Origin: Poa pratensis
Lineage: Eukaryota > Streptophyta > Magnoliopsida > Poales > Poaceae
Assembly: GCA_947311845.1 (NCBI GenBank)
Contig: CAMZMU010000080.1
Location: forward strand, 20,338,132-20,402,131
Direction of reading: 5' to 3'
DNA length: 64,000 nt
Position numbers and translations under genes: made by a program. A model generated the notes under the pieces. It was not told the origin of the DNA. It ran no database searches and saw only the letters and a list, made by a program, of their open reading frames with translations. Shown piece after piece: positions 1-10,630 of the stretch. Each line of letters opens with the position of its first letter. Within the stretch, counting starts at the first letter, position 1.

Positions 1-125
1 GTTGTAAAGAGCGACGTGAGCGTATTTGTCACCGCCGCTGAGATGAAACTCGGAATCATAATATTTTGCTCCATCGGTTCCTCGCCCCTTGTTCCAGAAA
101 CCCCAGCCTCGTCATTGTCGGCCAT
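1..125 (-). CDS. Start of an unidentified ORF running off the window
   Basis: On the minus strand an ATG at 125-123 opens a frame with no stop to base 1. It begins MADNDEAGVSGTRGEEPM and is rich in acidic and small residues. I do not recognise it. It lies downstream of, and on the same strand as, the CACTA transposase, which is where the second gene of plant CACTA elements often sits. That role is inference only. It could equally be an unrelated gene or a chance frame of 41 codons. Confidence 0.3.
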   Translation of the reverse strand, partial: MADNDEAGVSGTRGEEPMEQNIMIPSFISAAVTNTLTSLFT

Positions 126-221
126 GTTTGCACTGCATTAAAAAGAGGCAAAAAGTTAGTATAACAAATTTAAGATAAAAAAATCACCTAACTAATAAGT
201 ACTAAGATACCCCGGCCCATG

Positions 222-830
222 CACTAGTCGCAATACCCCATATGTCCTATTTTTAGCAAAGTCATGCCAAATTTCACGAAAAAATCCGGCATGACCTTTG
301 CTAAAAAAGGGACATATGGAGTACCCGAAATTGCCGGAACGGAAGTTAATCGACGTTCCGGCAATCTCAAGGGCCTCTCGGGGTACCTGCAAGCATTTCC
401 AACAAAAAAAAAACACATCTACGGCCGGCACCTCCGGCCGGCATCTCAACGACACGATGGTCGGAGCACAAGCACAATACCCCATATGTCCTATTTTTAG
501 CAAAGTCATGCCAAATTTCACGAAAAAATCCGGCATGACCTTTGCTAAAAAAGGGACATATGGAGTACCCGAAATTGCCGGAACGGAAGTTAATCGACGT
601 TCCGGCAATCTCAAGGGCCTCTCGGGGTACATGCAATCATTTCCAGAAAAAATAACCACATCTCCGGCCGGCATCTCCGGCCGGCATCTCAACGACACGA
701 TGGTCGGAGCCACAAGCACAAAACAGCAAACTCCACGACACGATGGTCGGAGCCACATCCACATCTCAAAAAAAAAATCCACATCTCCGGCCGAATTTCC
801 GGCCGGCATCGCCATCTCCACATCTCACCT
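222..830. repeat. Two hairpin-bearing repeat units plus short satellites (class A)
   Basis: Two near-identical ~170-bp units start near 232 and 475. Each holds one hairpin whose arms begin ccatatgtcc and end ggacatatgg, and a second hairpin built on attgccggaac / gttccggcaat. Short copies of cgacacgatggtcgg follow at about 434, 694 and 736. A third full unit lies on the other side of the transposase at 5966-6140. Flanking placement and hairpin content fit CACTA subterminal repeats, but nested MITE copies are possible. Confidence 0.7.
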
Positions 831-960
831 GAAAGAATGCGGTGCTTCTTCTAAATTTCCTACATACGGGAAAAATGATGCATTAGTTAACTATATACAC
901 AAAATTTTAAATGGAATAGGGACAACAATAATATTGTCATGCCATACATCTCATATTTAA

Positions 961-1480
961 TTATGTAGGTGATACTAGTTGCTTTGCACGTGCAATGCAC
1001 GTCCAAAATATAACAGAACATATGTAGACAATGATGAATCGAGAACTAGATGATGTGAACCGACCGTGTATCTATTAGGATTGAATTTCGGAGTATTAAA
1101 TGCGAGCAATTTTTAACGAAGGGTAATAAATGATGATTACTCGGTACGGTGGTGGAAAACTTGATTAAATTGGTAGAGTACTTATTGTTTTCAATTGCAT
1201 ACCCATAAATCGTGCAGGATACCCAATATTCGTGAGTATATTTGTCAGGTCCAATAATGATGCACTAATTCTAGCATTTGTAGTGTGTGATCTATTAGTA
1301 GTACTAATTTTCACATGATATTTTATACCCCAGAATCATGCACGCCATACACAGTCCGCATTCGTTGTCTATTGATTGATTATTATGCACTTGGGTATCT
1401 GATCGTGGGTGTCTACTTCTTATGCATGCATGTCAAAAATTCAATTATGTACTGGGTATATGAAAATAATAAGTCAATAG
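961..1480. other. AT-rich stretch, no gene seen
   Basis: I see no coding region or clear repeat here. A short imperfect palindrome, gcacgtgcaatgcacgt, lies near 985. Confidence 0.5.
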
Positions 1481-1521
1481 GGAAAGAAGGGGGGAGAGGA
1501 GCGTGCACCTGGTCCAGAGGG

Positions 1522-1925
1522 TGGCGGTGGAGGTCTTCGTAGCCGTCGGCGGCGGGGCGCGTGGTGGGCGGCGCTGGTGAGATGGGGAGAGAGCTCGGGG
1601 GAGAGGGAGGGGAGGAGGGAGGGCAGGAGGGAGGGCAGGAGGGGGGCGGCGGCGGCGGTGGAGGTCTTCGTAGCCGTCGGCGGCGGGGCGCGTGGTGGGC
1701 GGCGCTGGTGAGATAGGGGAAGAGCTCGGGGGAGAGGGAGGGGAGGAGGGAGGGCAGGAGGGAGGGCAGGAGGGGGGCGGCGGCGAGTTGGGGCGGCGGC
1801 GGCGAGAGCACGGGTGGAGGGAGGGGAGGAGGCGGGGGCGGCGGCGACGAATTGGGCGGCGGCGGCGGATTGGGCGGCGGCGAGGGCACGGGTGGAGTGA
1901 GAGGGAAGAAGAAAGGTAGAAAAGA
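1522..1925. repeat. GC-rich purine-biased tandem duplication
   Basis: A ~131-bp block beginning at gaggtcttcg (1530) is repeated at 1661 almost unchanged. Both copies run into G/A-rich low-complexity sequence extending to about 1920. Proline-rich frames on the opposite strand are a by-product of this composition, so I do not call a gene. Confidence 0.7.
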
Positions 1926-1964
1926 AAGAAAACGGCCGCCGGCCAAATAAGTGGATAAGGTCCA

Positions 1965-2051
1965 CTATTCTGTGGCGCATCCCTTTAGGAGTGCGCCACA
2001 GAATAAGCTTATTCTGTGGCGCACCTGTCCAAGGGTGCGCCACAGAATAGT
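1965..2051. repeat. Two ttctgtggcgca hairpins (class B, left)
   Basis: Two consecutive ~40-bp hairpins, each with arms attctgtggcgca and tgcgccacagaat around a short unrelated loop. They are the same class as the array at 6412-6770. Confidence 0.8.
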
Positions 2052-2377
2052 TGGTTTTTTTTTTTTGAGTTACATTTTCTGATTTTACACACACATGTTA
2101 ACAAAAAAACAGTTAATACAAATATTGAAATACAAATAAGTTGGTTAAATTTTGTGTTTTTCTCTTATTACACATGTTAATACAAAAAAAAAGTTAATAC
2201 CAAATATTGAAATTGTGCCATATATATAAAAATATGTAAATTGTGCCATATATATCAAAATATAACTTGTGCCATATATATTACATATAGACGATATGCT
2301 TGTTGTCTTTCGCATACAAAACAAATTATATATAATACACAAAAAAGTTTTCGATCTTCGTCCCGGCCGGTTCCGAG
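2052..2377. other. AT-rich 3' flank of the transposase with short repeats
   Basis: The stretch contains three loose copies of ttgtgccatatata between about 2213 and 2280. I see no gene. Confidence 0.5.
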
Positions 2378-5300
2378 CTAGCATTTCTTCTTTCCCTTCT
2401 TGGCGGTTGAATAGCTTAGGCCGGTCACCTTGAGACTTCTTCGCGTGAACGGACAACCTTTGGTAGGTAGGGAGGTCTTCCTTTTTTCTTTAGAATTAGT
2501 AGTAGGCATGTCGAAATAGTTGTCGAATTCCTCCTCGATCTTCGGATCGCCGTCTAGGTCCTCCTCGTTGGCGTCTCCTTCCATTCCAATGATGCTCCTC
2601 TTGCCCCTCCTCACGACAACACGGTTAGGCTTTGACGGGTCGGTAATGAAGAAGCATTGATCAACTTGGCTAGCGAGTACCCATGGCTCATTTTTCGCGG
2701 AGGCTTTCTTCGAGTTGGCTTCGGGTATAACCATGGTGGTGAAATACCGGCCTTCTTTTTCGACGTTCTTGGCCCATCTCACACGGAACATTGGCACTGA
2801 CTCTCCACAGTAGTTGAGCTCCCATATCTCCTCTATCCTTCCGAAGTATCTTTGCTTGACGGTAGCCTCGTCATCGGCGTAGGATAGCATAGTTACTCCT
2901 GAGTTTTGATATTCGCTACTCCTGTCCTTTTCCTCGGTGCAGAATCTGTAACCATTGATGTCGTACGTCTGATAGGTCTTCACGTTCTGCGCGGGGCCCT
3001 GTGATATGGAGAATATGAGTTTTTCATCTTCCGTACATGGCTTTCTGACCCGTGATTCAGACAGTTTTTTTTCCTTGAACCAACGCGTGAAGCTGGAGTT
3101 GTGCTCTCTGGTTACGTCTCCGTTCTTCCTCGGCCGGCCCAGGTCGATGTAGTTCTTCTCGATTATGCTTCTGTGCTCTTCCACCCAAGGTTCGATCAAT
3201 TCTAAGTGTTGTAGCGCGACCGGTGAGCCCTATCGAAGTCGACGCGTCGACCATCAATCAAGACAGGGAGTGAGCGGCAGCCCTCGCGGTGACCAAAACC
3301 AGCGAGCCTGCCGACGTGCGGCCTGGTGGCCAGACCAACATCCTCGTTCTCGGTGCTTAGATAACTCTGGCAAAAGGTGATGCACTCTTTGGTCAGAAAG
3401 CCCTTGGCCATGCTTGCGTCTGGACGGGCCCTGTTGCGAACGAATCCTTTGATGACACCGTTCTGCCTTTCGAACGGCATCATGTAGTGCAGGAACGTCG
3501 GACCGAGATTCAGTATGTCATCAACGACGTGGAGAAGGAGATGCACGCAGATGTCAAAGAACGCGGGCGGGAAGTAAATCTCGAGCTCGCATAGTATCCC
3601 CACGACCTCATCCTGTATCTTCTGGAGCTGCCTCACGCCGATCGACTTACGGTTGATGACGTCAAAAAAGTTGCAAAGTGCAGACAGCGTATCACGGACG
3701 TGCTCGTCCATTATCCCTCGGATCGCAACGGGAATTATCTGCGTCATAAGCACATGACAATCGTGAGACTTCATCCCGCTGAACCTCTTCTTTGTTTCGT
3801 CCAGATATCTGCTTGTCTTCCCCGCGTAACCGAAAGGAAATTTGACTCCTAAGAGGCACCTGTAGAACTGCTTGAGCTCCTCCGGACTCATAGTGTAGCA
3901 GGTAGGTGGAAGCACAACCGCGCTCTTCTTCCTCCTTTTGCGGCGACCTTGAGTCCCTTCCGTCTGGTCATCATTATCATCATCATCATCACTATCGGGG
4001 CCGTGAATATCTTTCTTGATGCCAAGCCATTTCAGATCGTATCTTGCTTTCTTCCCATCCTTGGTCTTTTCCGGCATGTTTGAAAGAGTGCCAAGAACAG
4101 CCTCGGTAACATTCTTCGTAATGTGCATTACATCGAGGCTATGGGGCGTGTGGAGGACCTTCCAGTACTCCAAGTCATGGAAAGCACACCTCGCTTTCCA
4201 TACACCCAGCAGCGGTTTTACCCTCGGTCGCTTCTTTCCCGGCGCAGGGCACTCCTCCCAATTTGTCAAAAGCTCATCAATTTCTATGCCGGTCCTCGGG
4301 ATCGGTTTTGTTTCTCTTTCTTCTTGACCATCGAACAAATCCCGCGTTTTCTCCACGGGTGGTCCATGCGAAGCCACCTTCGAGCCCCTGGGTACACGGT
4401 TTTCAAAGACCCTTGTATTCTTGGTAGCTGGATATGCGGGGTCTCATCCATGCACCTGATACATCCACAGAATCCGTGGCCCATCTGGGCCGATACAGAC
4501 GACATTCCAGGATAGTCCTGCACCGTCGTGAGCAACGCGGCGCTCATATTGAAATAATCTTTAGTGTAGGCGTCCCACGTACGGACAGGCGTCTTCCATA
4601 ACGTTTCTAACTCCTCTTTCAACAGCTCGAAATACAGTTGTATGTCGACACCTGGTTGTTTCGGACCCTGAATAAGCATACTCATGTGTATGTACTTTGA
4701 CTTCGTGCACAGCCACGGGGGAAGGTTGTAAGGCCATACAAACACGGGCCAGGTGCTATGTGTGCCATTGAAGAACGGATTCATTCCATCTGTGCACATA
4801 CCCAGCCTGACGTTCCTTGCGTCGCGCCCAAAATCTTCGAAGGCGATGTCCAATGCTTGCCAATTGCTAGCGTCTGCAGGGTGTGTCAGGATGGTGCCCT
4901 TCTCCGGATCTTCTGCGGGCTTCTCCCTTTCCGCGTGCCATTGCATGAGCTTTGCTTCCTTAGGGTCCACGAACCACCGCTGAAGACGGGGAGTGATAGG
5001 AAAGTACCATACCACTTTTCGAGGATTTTTCTTCTTTCCACTCTTGTACCGTCCTTGGCCGCACACCGGACATTTGGTCAAGTCCTCGTAATCGCCCCGA
5101 TAAATTACGCAATCATTGATGCAGGCGTGGTATCTCTCGTGCGGTAGGTCAAGAGGGCACAGGACTTTCTTGGCCTCCTCGATAGTAGTTGGTAATGTGT
5201 TACCCTCGGGGAGAATATCGTGCCAGAATTTCAGGTTCTGGTTGAAGCTCTTGTCGGTCCAACTGTTTCCCGACTTCATCTCCATAGCATTAAGCGTTAC

Positions 5301-5822
5301 TTGCAAGCGCGTATCCTGAGGCCGGCACCCAGGATACAACGGAGTGATCCCGTCTATCCCCATTTGCGCTAGCTTGGCTTTCTCTCTGTCGTTGCTCGTC
5401 TGACTGAGAAGTAGTTCTTGAAAATGAGCATCCTGCAAGCCCAAACTTAGCGGGGTCTGCTCGTCTCCTTCGTCATGATGATCATGTCCGCCGGCATCTC
5501 CTTCGTCATCATGATGATCTTGTCCGTCACCGGCATCTCCTTCGTCATGATCTTGTCCGCCGCGGGCATCTCCTTCGTCATGATCATCTTGTCCGCCGCG
5601 GGCATCTCCTTCGTCATGACGATGATCTTGTTTGGCTTGTTCCGGCATGAAACCGTGCCTGAGCAGGTGCTCCTCCAATAATCCAGAATCAGGGTGTATC
5701 CACCTCTCATGTTTGCATTTTCGACACGGACATCTTATCTGCCTCCCGTTGGACCGAATCATGTCCGCCTTCGCTTGGTCCTTGTATGTTCTGATTTGAC
5801 TGGAGCTCATCATTATGACCAT
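2378..5822 (-). pseudogene. TNP2-type CACTA transposase, frameshifted
   Basis: Three overlapping frames read in order as a plant CACTA TNP2/TNPD transposase. Piece 1 (5822-4284) starts MSSSQIRTYKDQ after a short lead. It has the transposase-associated N-terminal zinc-binding region (CPCRKCKHERW), an acidic HDEGDA repeat and the TNP2 core ending HPWRKRG. Piece 2 (4377-3202) resumes at RDLFDGQEERE and contains the DUF4218-like region (KSHDCHVLMTQIIPVAIRG, FERQNGVIKGFVRNRARP). Piece 3 (3199-2378) has the DUF4216-like C-terminus (YFGRIEEIWELNY, FRVRWAKN). The joins need frameshifts near 4342 and near 3228. The family cuts and moves CACTA elements in the nucleus; this copy cannot make a full protein. 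Confidence 0.9.
5455..5640. repeat. In-frame degenerate minisatellite in the transposase
   Basis: Roughly five imperfect copies of a 33-42-bp unit encode HDEGDA(R/G)GGQD on the minus strand, inside the transposase N-terminal region. They give an acidic, histidine-rich spacer between the zinc-binding region and the core. Confidence 0.7.
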
Positions 5823-5920
5823 GGTTGACTACGCGCTATACATAGAGAAGAAACGAGAGTACATAACTTAATTAGAGCCGCAACATGCATGCACACACAA
5901 ACACACACAACACATCTCAG

Positions 5921-6145
5921 TCCGGCATCTCAACGACACGATGGTCGGAAGCACAAGCACAATTAATACCCCACATGTCCTATTTTTAGCAAAGTCATGC
6001 CAAATTTCACGAAAAAAGTCGGCATGACCTTTGCTAAAAAAGGGACATATGGAGTACCCGAAGTTGCCGGAACGGAAGTTAATCGACGTTCCGGCAATCT
6101 CAAGGGTCTCTCAAGGTACCTCCAAACATTTCCAACAAGATGCAT
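5921..6145. repeat. Third class A hairpin unit
   Basis: This copy of the 232-400 unit, with the same two hairpins and the leading cgacacgatggtcgg block, lies 5' of the transposase gene. It has a few more substitutions than the left copies. Confidence 0.75.
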
Positions 6146-6411
6146 GGTCAAAGCACAATAACCTTGCTCACCTTGTAGATTTGATCCAAAATAGAAAATG
6201 GGAGAAAGGAGACTAGCTATGTATGGAGGAGTCTATCAACCAAAATAAGTTTAACTAAAAAAAAAAGGAGAAATATATGGTCAAAAATGGATGGGAAGGA
6301 GGAGCACCACGAGTTGGGAGGAGAGGAGGAAGAGAGGAGGAAGAAGAGGAAATGAGAAATGGGTAGGGGAAAGTGGGGTGGAGATGGCCTTTTAAAATAT
6401 CTGGTACAGTT

Positions 6412-6770
6412 ATTCTGTGGCGCACTGGGTCTGGTGCGCCACAGAATAGCTCCCCCCAATTATTTGTGGGGCCAGAGCATCTTATTCTGTGGCGCACCTA
6501 CATGGATGCGCCACAGAATAAGCCTATTCTTTGGCGCACTGGGCCAGGTGCGCCACAGAATAGGCTTATTCTGTGGCGCATCTGACATGTGCGCCACAGA
6601 ATAAGGTCAAAAGTGGCAGACCCGTGCGTTGGTGTGGGGCCCGCGCTTATTCTGTGGCGCATCCTTATAGCCGTGCGCCACAGAATAAGGCTATTCTGTG
6701 GCGCACCATGACTGGTGCGCCATAGAAGCTTATTCTGTGGCGCACGTCTATAAGGTGCGCCACAGAATAA
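6412..6770. repeat. Array of seven ttctgtggcgca hairpins (class B, right)
   Basis: Seven hairpins occur at about 6413, 6481, 6524, 6565, 6647, 6691 and 6730. Each has 15-17-bp arms closing on a different 6-12-base loop. Arms are conserved and loops are not. They lie in the last 390 bp before the CACTA terminus, as subterminal repeats do. Confidence 0.85.
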
Positions 6771-6800
6771 GCTTCCATAGAATTGGGTTTCCTACTAGTG

Positions 6801-8130
6801 TAAGTCCCATTGCTACTTATATCTTATTATATGATCAATCTTATTCATGCAACACCCCGCTATCACCTCATGCCTACGTTTTAAATCTCTGAGTTACACT
6901 TTCACTTTTCCGGTGAAAACTGGGAAACTCTTGTTCACTACTGCTGTTCTATTTGCTACTTGAATCATACTACTGCCATCACTATCACTGCTGCAAGTTT
7001 ATTGATATACAGGTGTGGTTGAGAGTGACGCCTCAATTGCCAAAGTCTTATTGGTATTCTTGTGTTCCCATCGTGTCGAACTATAATTTGGGTAATACTT
7101 CCCAAACGAAGATTTCAGCGATCCCCTATACTTGTGGGCATCAGCTGCCTATCATGATCAAGATCATCTTATTGTAATGCTACATGTTGTGTTTGCTGGG
7201 ATCCGATGAATATTGAATACTATGTCAAGTTGATTATCAATCTATCTTATATGTTATTTATGATCTTGCATGATTTCCGTTAATAGTAGATGCTTTGGCC
7301 AAGTAGATGCTTGTAACTCCAAGAGTTAGTATTTATGCTAGATAGTGGGTTCATGCCTCCGGTAATCTGGGAGAGTGACAACAACTTCTAAGATTGTGGA
7401 TGTGTTGTTGCCACTAGGGATAAAATAACCGATACTTAGCTTAAGGGTGCGCCGTTAGGTCTAATGCATTTGTTTACATTACGCACATTACTTAATGCGA
7501 TTATCCGTTGCTTGCAACTTAATACCAACATGGAACTCGGTATGACAACCTGGAGGTGGATTATTAGTCATAGACGCTGTTGGATAACGGTCTATGTATT
7601 TTGTCGTAATGCCTACATAAATATCATAGTAATCATCATGTCATATATATACATTATCATGCGCTCAATATTTTGTCAATTGCCCAGCTGTAATTTGTTC
7701 ACCCAGCATGTTAATTATCTTTTATGGAGAGACACCACTAGTGAACTGTGGACCCCGGTCCATTCTTTTACACTGATAATACAACCAACTGCAATCATTG
7801 TTCCTTTTCATTCTCTGCAATTAAACACTATTTTCCACACCATACGTTTAATCCTTTGTTTTCAGCAAGCCAGGAAGATTGACACCCTTCCTGTTTCGTT
7901 GGGGCAAAATAGTTTGATTGTGTTGTGTGCAGGTTCCACGTCAACAGCCGAACTCCCTTCCACACGCAAGTACTTTTCTGGCACCGTTGACAACCTTCAG
8001 AAGTGCTTCTTGCTCCTACTGGATCTGATAACCTTGGTATCTTACTGAGGGAAACTTGCTGCTGCACTGCTTCATACTTTCCTCTTGGGGTCTCCCAACG
8101 AACGTGTGTCCCACGGCATCACACGACAGT
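6801..8130 (+). mobile_element. Fragment of an LTR retrotransposon
   Basis: No intact protein is readable. The stretch near 7110-7145 (cccctatacttgtgggca) and that near 7978-8110 (tctggcaccgttgac, ggatctgataaccttgg, tactgagggaaact) resemble cereal gypsy-type leader sequences that I recall. The CACTA terminus abuts it at 6800. Borders are guesses and no LTR pair is visible. Confidence 0.45.
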
Positions 8131-8500
8131 GGCACAATTTAGAGGAACAGAAAACCGGACATGGATACAGCCGGCGGTTTCATCCCACCGCATTCGACAC
8201 TCCCCAGTTCCGTCCCCTAAGACCCGAGGCTCAAGGCGAGCCCGGCTTTAAATTAATGAAGCCAACATCCCAACAGAGTTCGTACACACGGCAAAGCCGC
8301 AAACTCGAGCGCAGGCTCGAACAGAAGGATACATACGTCGGCACAGGAAAGGCCGGACATAGACGGTGGAGATAGTCTAGAGCAGCTACAAACAACTAAA
8401 ACAAGACTAAAGGAAGCCACCGGAAGGAGTCTACACCCCCCAAGGTGTCCCAAGACTCGAGCTCCTGGTCCCACAAGCCAAGGGAAATAAAGCAGGAAGC
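8131..8500. other. No gene recognised
   Basis: The GC content is moderate. Short frames exist on both strands but none has a recognisable motif. Confidence 0.5.
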
Positions 8501-8504
8501 ACTG

Positions 8505-8690
8505 TTTAAGATATCTTCCGATATTCCGATAAATCGGCCGATTTATCGCTTCTCAGTGTCTCACGATAAGATAAATCGGCCAATAAATTCACCGATATGC
8601 CGATAAATCAGCCGATATGCCGATAAATCGGCCGATTTACCCCTTATCTTGGGTCGACCGATAAGTTCCCGATAAGCGATATCCCCAACA
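8505..8690. repeat. Palindromic cgataaatcggccgat repeat cluster
   Basis: A perfect 22-bp palindrome spans 8527-8548, centred on ggcc. Partial copies of cgataaatcg, ccgatatgccg and gccgatttat recur five or six times up to 8640. The cluster abuts the 3' end of the LINE. Confidence 0.7.
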
Positions 8691-10375
8691 TTGGCAGGAA
8701 GAGAGGGCAGGGACTCATCCCGGCGCCTCCCTTGACACTGGCGTAGAGTAAACGAATCCTGCTAATCGTTAGCTCTAGCGCCCCTCTGTCATCGCGTCTA
8801 GCCACTGGCTTCCACACCTGCAAGAACATAGAAAGTTTGTATAGTCCGTCAGCAGCTTGTGAGGGTATAATACCCTCGATGGTAAACTTGTTTCTAGTCG
8901 TCCATAAGGACCAAACTAAGGCAACGCAAGCCGTCCACAAAACGCGTTTTGTTTGGCCCGAATACCTACGTATCTCCCGATATAAGTCTGCGAAAAAGAG
9001 GGGTTCCACGAACATCCTAGTAGTTTGCGAACTGCACTCGCCAGTGGGCAGGAGAAGAAAATGTGGTTGGTATCCTCGAACTCTCCACAAGAGCGCAATG
9101 ACCCGTAGTAGGCCCCGACTACGTCGGATGTTATCATTGGATGGTAGACGCTTCCTAACGAGCTACCAAAGGAACACCCTAATCTTCCGGGGAATCGCAA
9201 TCCTCCAGATCTCCAAAAAGTGTTGGCGGGGTGCTCCTTGGCATAGCTTCTCATATAAGGAGCGAACAGTGAACCTCCCCGAAGGTTCAAGCGCCCAGGT
9301 AATGCGGTCCGGATCCACCGAAATCCGACATCCATCCAATTCTCGCAAGAGGTTGTGCCACTGGGCAGTCTCCGCGGGGCTGAAGGCGCGACGGCAAGGG
9401 ATGACCCACTGTCCGTTCTGCCTGGCCTTGGCGATAGGTGTCTCCGGATCAGCCACAATGGCGAAGATCTCCGGGTACCTATCACAAAGAGGGGTCGAGC
9501 CAACCACCAGTCTCTCCAAAGTCTGGTCGATGACCCATTACCCACGTGGTGTTTGGCCCCCAAGCGAAACACGTCTTTGACCTTCTGGATGGCTTTCCAA
9601 AATTGGGAACCCTACGTGTGAGTGTCCAGAAGAAGGTCACGTCCCCGGAGGTATTTGTTTCGGAGGATGTCGGCCACAAGCCTTGTTCCCCCGCAAGAAG
9701 CCTCCAAATCCATTTGGCCATGAGACATTGGTTCATACGTTTAGTATTCATGATCCCCAGACCCCCCAAGGCCTTGGGCATGCAGACATCTGACCACCGA
9801 ACCCAGTGGTATTTGTGCTTGTGACCGTTATCTCTCCAGAAAAAACGTGCACGGTGAGTGTCCATGGCGTGGTGCGTGCCATTTCCAAGCAAGCTCACCC
9901 CATCGCGTGTAGGGGAAGGCTCGAAAGAGACGCATCATCCAGCGTGAGTCTGGTTGCAGAAGACATGAGCTTGCCCATCCAAGGCTCCGCTCGCTTGCCT
10001 ACCTTCATCGGCAGCGGACCCCAATCCGCAGCCGTGGAGGCCCTATCACTAATGGGAAGACCCAAGTAAGTGAAAGGGAAGGAACCTAACTTGCAATTCA
10101 GCATGTTAGCGATCCTCTGCTGTTCCGAGGAGGAGGTCCCCAAGACCATCACCTCACTTTTGTGGAAATTGATCTGAAGCCCGGACATGCATTCAAAGCA
10201 AAGCAAGATGAACTTGAGGTTCACAATGGCCAAGTCATCCGGCTGGATCATAATGATCGTGTCATCCGCATATTACAGATGAGACACCCAGGGACAAGTC
10301 CACAAATATGCCCCTTCTTTTGGCTGCGTCCAAGACCGCCGCAAGAGCCTCTACCACTGGCGAACCCCTCGACCA
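8690..10375 (-). pseudogene. 5'-truncated, broken LINE reverse transcriptase
   Basis: On the minus strand, pieces in different frames together give the C-terminal half of a plant LINE ORF2. They are the end of the palm domain with the catalytic YADD box at 10261-10272, then MSGLQINFHKSEVMVLG and LGSFPFTYLGLPISDR. Thumb and zinc-binding parts follow (GRFTVRSLYEKL, DTNHIFFSCPLA, ALVWSLWTTRNKF). A TAA sits at 10273-10275, directly before YADD, where the family has Gln. At least three frame changes follow (near 9895, 9550 and 9100). The 5' truncation point near 10375 lies only about 255 bp from the PARP3 start codon. No poly(T) marks the 3' end. Confidence 0.9.
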
Positions 10376-10552
10376 CCGCCGCAAGAGGTTCCTTCCCCTC
10401 CCCCACACATCTCCCCAAATCCTACACACCTAGCACCTGCATGAGAGCGGGCGGCAGGCGACGTGTCGCGGGGGCAGTCAGGCGAGGCCACACCTGGAGC
10501 CCAGCGGCGGCGACACCCAAGCTCCCCACTTCTACCCTGCTCGCCTCGGCGC

Positions 10553-10560
10553 CTATTTAG
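10553..10560 (+). promoter_or_regulatory. Possible TATA box of PARP3
   Basis: The sequence ctatttag lies 71 bp upstream of the start codon, in the only AT-rich patch of a GC-rich 5' region. Plant TATA boxes usually read tatawa, so the match is weak. Confidence 0.3.
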
Positions 10561-10630
10561 GTCCCGGGATAAGGATGGATCGGGACACTGATGCTTCTTG
10601 CCGCTCCTATCTCCTCGTAATCCGGCCACC

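Larger units (their letters stand above)
1963..6800 (-). mobile_element. CACTA (En/Spm-type) element, right terminus defined, left uncertain
   Basis: The sequence ending at 6800, read on the minus strand, starts CACTAGTAGGAAACCCAATT, a typical CACTA terminus. Next to it are seven hairpins of the ttattctgtggcgca class; two more lie at 1965-2051, beyond the 3' end of the transposase. CACTA also occurs at 1963, directly at the first left hairpin, so 1963 is my best left border. No matching inverted terminus or 3-bp target duplication confirms it, and the element may extend past base 1. The transposase inside is frameshifted, so the copy is not autonomous. Confidence 0.6.

Noticed and set aside
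192..960. Several 60-220-codon frames on both strands
   Set aside because: They read through the hairpin repeat units and repeat themselves with each unit.
1413..2094. Long proline-rich frames on the minus strand
   Set aside because: They follow from G-rich tandem repeats; two overlapping frames are equally long and neither has a domain.
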